Origin: Lentilactobacillus kribbianus
GTDB lineage: Bacteria > Bacillota > Bacilli > Lactobacillales > Lactobacillaceae
Direction of reading: 5' to 3'
Assembly: GCF_013184075.1 (NCBI RefSeq)
Contig: NZ_JABEQQ010000002.1
Location: forward strand, 62,001-126,000
Length of the DNA: 64,000 nucleotides
Position 1 is the first letter of the stretch; every line of letters begins with the position of its first letter. The notes beneath the pieces are model-generated. The model was not told the origin of the DNA. It did not search any database and saw only the letters and a list, made by a program, of their open reading frames with translations. The translations under genes were made by a program, and so were the position numbers. This document shows, one piece after another, positions 63,745-64,000 of the stretch.

Positions 63745-64000
63745 TTGATAATCAACGTAAAAATAAAATCGCGTTAATGATGATTCACTTTATTACTTTA
63801 GTAGTAGTTTTGATCTTAGCGTTATTGCTAATTGATATCTTTTCCAGGGGATTACCATACGTTAATTGGCATTTTCTTACTGGCGCTTCCAAACCCTTTC
63901 AAGCTGGTGGGGGGATTGGGATGCAATTATTTAACTCCTTTTATCTCTTAATTCTTACGATGATTATTTCTTTTCCGATTGCTCTAGGTGCGGCTATTTA
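63741..64000 (+). CDS. pstA: Phosphate ABC transporter permease PstA (3' truncated by window)
   Basis: ATG at 63741 overlaps the pstC stop by four bases. The 86 visible residues have a first membrane helix (about 10-33, MMIHFITLVVVLILALLLID) followed by FSRGLPYVNWHFLTGA, a typical PstA segment, and the start of a second helix (LLILTMIISFPIALGAAI). The ATP-binding domain and EAA loop would lie beyond the window, with pstB and phoU expected next. Confidence 0.93.
   Translation, partial: MIDNQRKNKIALMMIHFITLVVVLILALLLIDIFSRGLPYVNWHFLTGASKPFQAGGGIGMQLFNSFYLLILTMIISFPIALGAAI

Overview
The window is a 64 kb chromosomal segment of a low-GC Firmicute, almost certainly a member of the Lactobacillaceae. 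Evidence: lactobacillus-type genes (an Apf-like cell-wall protein, PepC, a long-form hibernation factor, class Ib NrdHEF, trimeric dUTPase with a lactobacillus-style insert), SD sequences close to AGGAGG, TTG/GTG starts, CIRCE, T-box and L10-leader elements, and a gene order that follows the Bacillus/Lactobacillus backbone. I cannot name the species. I see no insertion sequence, prophage, CRISPR array, tRNA or rRNA gene. The segment is a dense housekeeping backbone, and the most interesting material lies in regulatory RNA and DNA between the genes.

Layout. 1-7.4 kb: tail of a secreted Apf-like protein, a HAD phosphatase, a mannose-family PTS operon (IIA-IIB-IIC-IID plus DUF956) preceded by a possible CcpA site, an LCP wall-polymer ligase, an EamA transporter and a phosphoglycerate mutase. 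7.5-16.7 kb: T-box-controlled aspS, pepC and rpiA (minus strand), then dut-radA-pilT/PIN-TRAM-gltX. 16.7-24.1 kb: cysS-mrnC-rlmB-rae1-sigma factor, then rpmG-secE-nusG-rplKA-rplJL, with several near-consensus promoters and r-protein autoregulatory leaders. 24.2-30.1 kb: galE, class Ib ribonucleotide reductase (nrdHEF, minus strand) under two NrdR boxes, an RsmC-like methyltransferase, tadA and the SRP RNA. 30.2-39.6 kb: the replication/recombination cluster dnaX-ebfC-recR-DUF2508-tmk-darA-holB-yabA-rsmI, then a thioesterase and tsaB-rimI-tsaD. 39.7-44.6 kb: an ABC-F protein, Rex and CIRCE-controlled groESL. 44.7-54.1 kb: potassium importers KimA and Kup, the lrgAB pair, tagO, a YigZ protein and comFA-comFC. 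54.2-64 kb: hpf, secA, prfB with its programmed frameshift, a MinJ-like PDZ protein, a PhoP/PhoR-type two-component system and the start of a pst phosphate-uptake operon, cut by the window end in pstA.

How the genes work together. Translation and its control dominate (three aminoacyl-tRNA synthetases, ribosomal proteins, NusG, SecE, SRP RNA, SecA, RF2, HPF, rRNA and tRNA modification). Nucleotide supply and replication form a second theme (NrdHEF, dUTPase, Tmk, DnaX, HolB, YabA, RecR, RadA). A third is envelope and ion homeostasis: KimA and Kup, the cyclic-di-AMP receptor DarA, LCP plus TagO, LrgAB, and PhoPR-Pst. No wholly new protein system is evident. The best candidates for undescribed biology are non-coding: a three-tier structured RNA between the DUF2508 gene and tmk, terminator-like hairpins placed directly after the promoters of nusG and kimA, a perfect 10-bp inverted repeat across the rpmG promoter, a paired L1-type motif ahead of both rplK and rplA, and a terminator-like hairpin inside nrdHEF.
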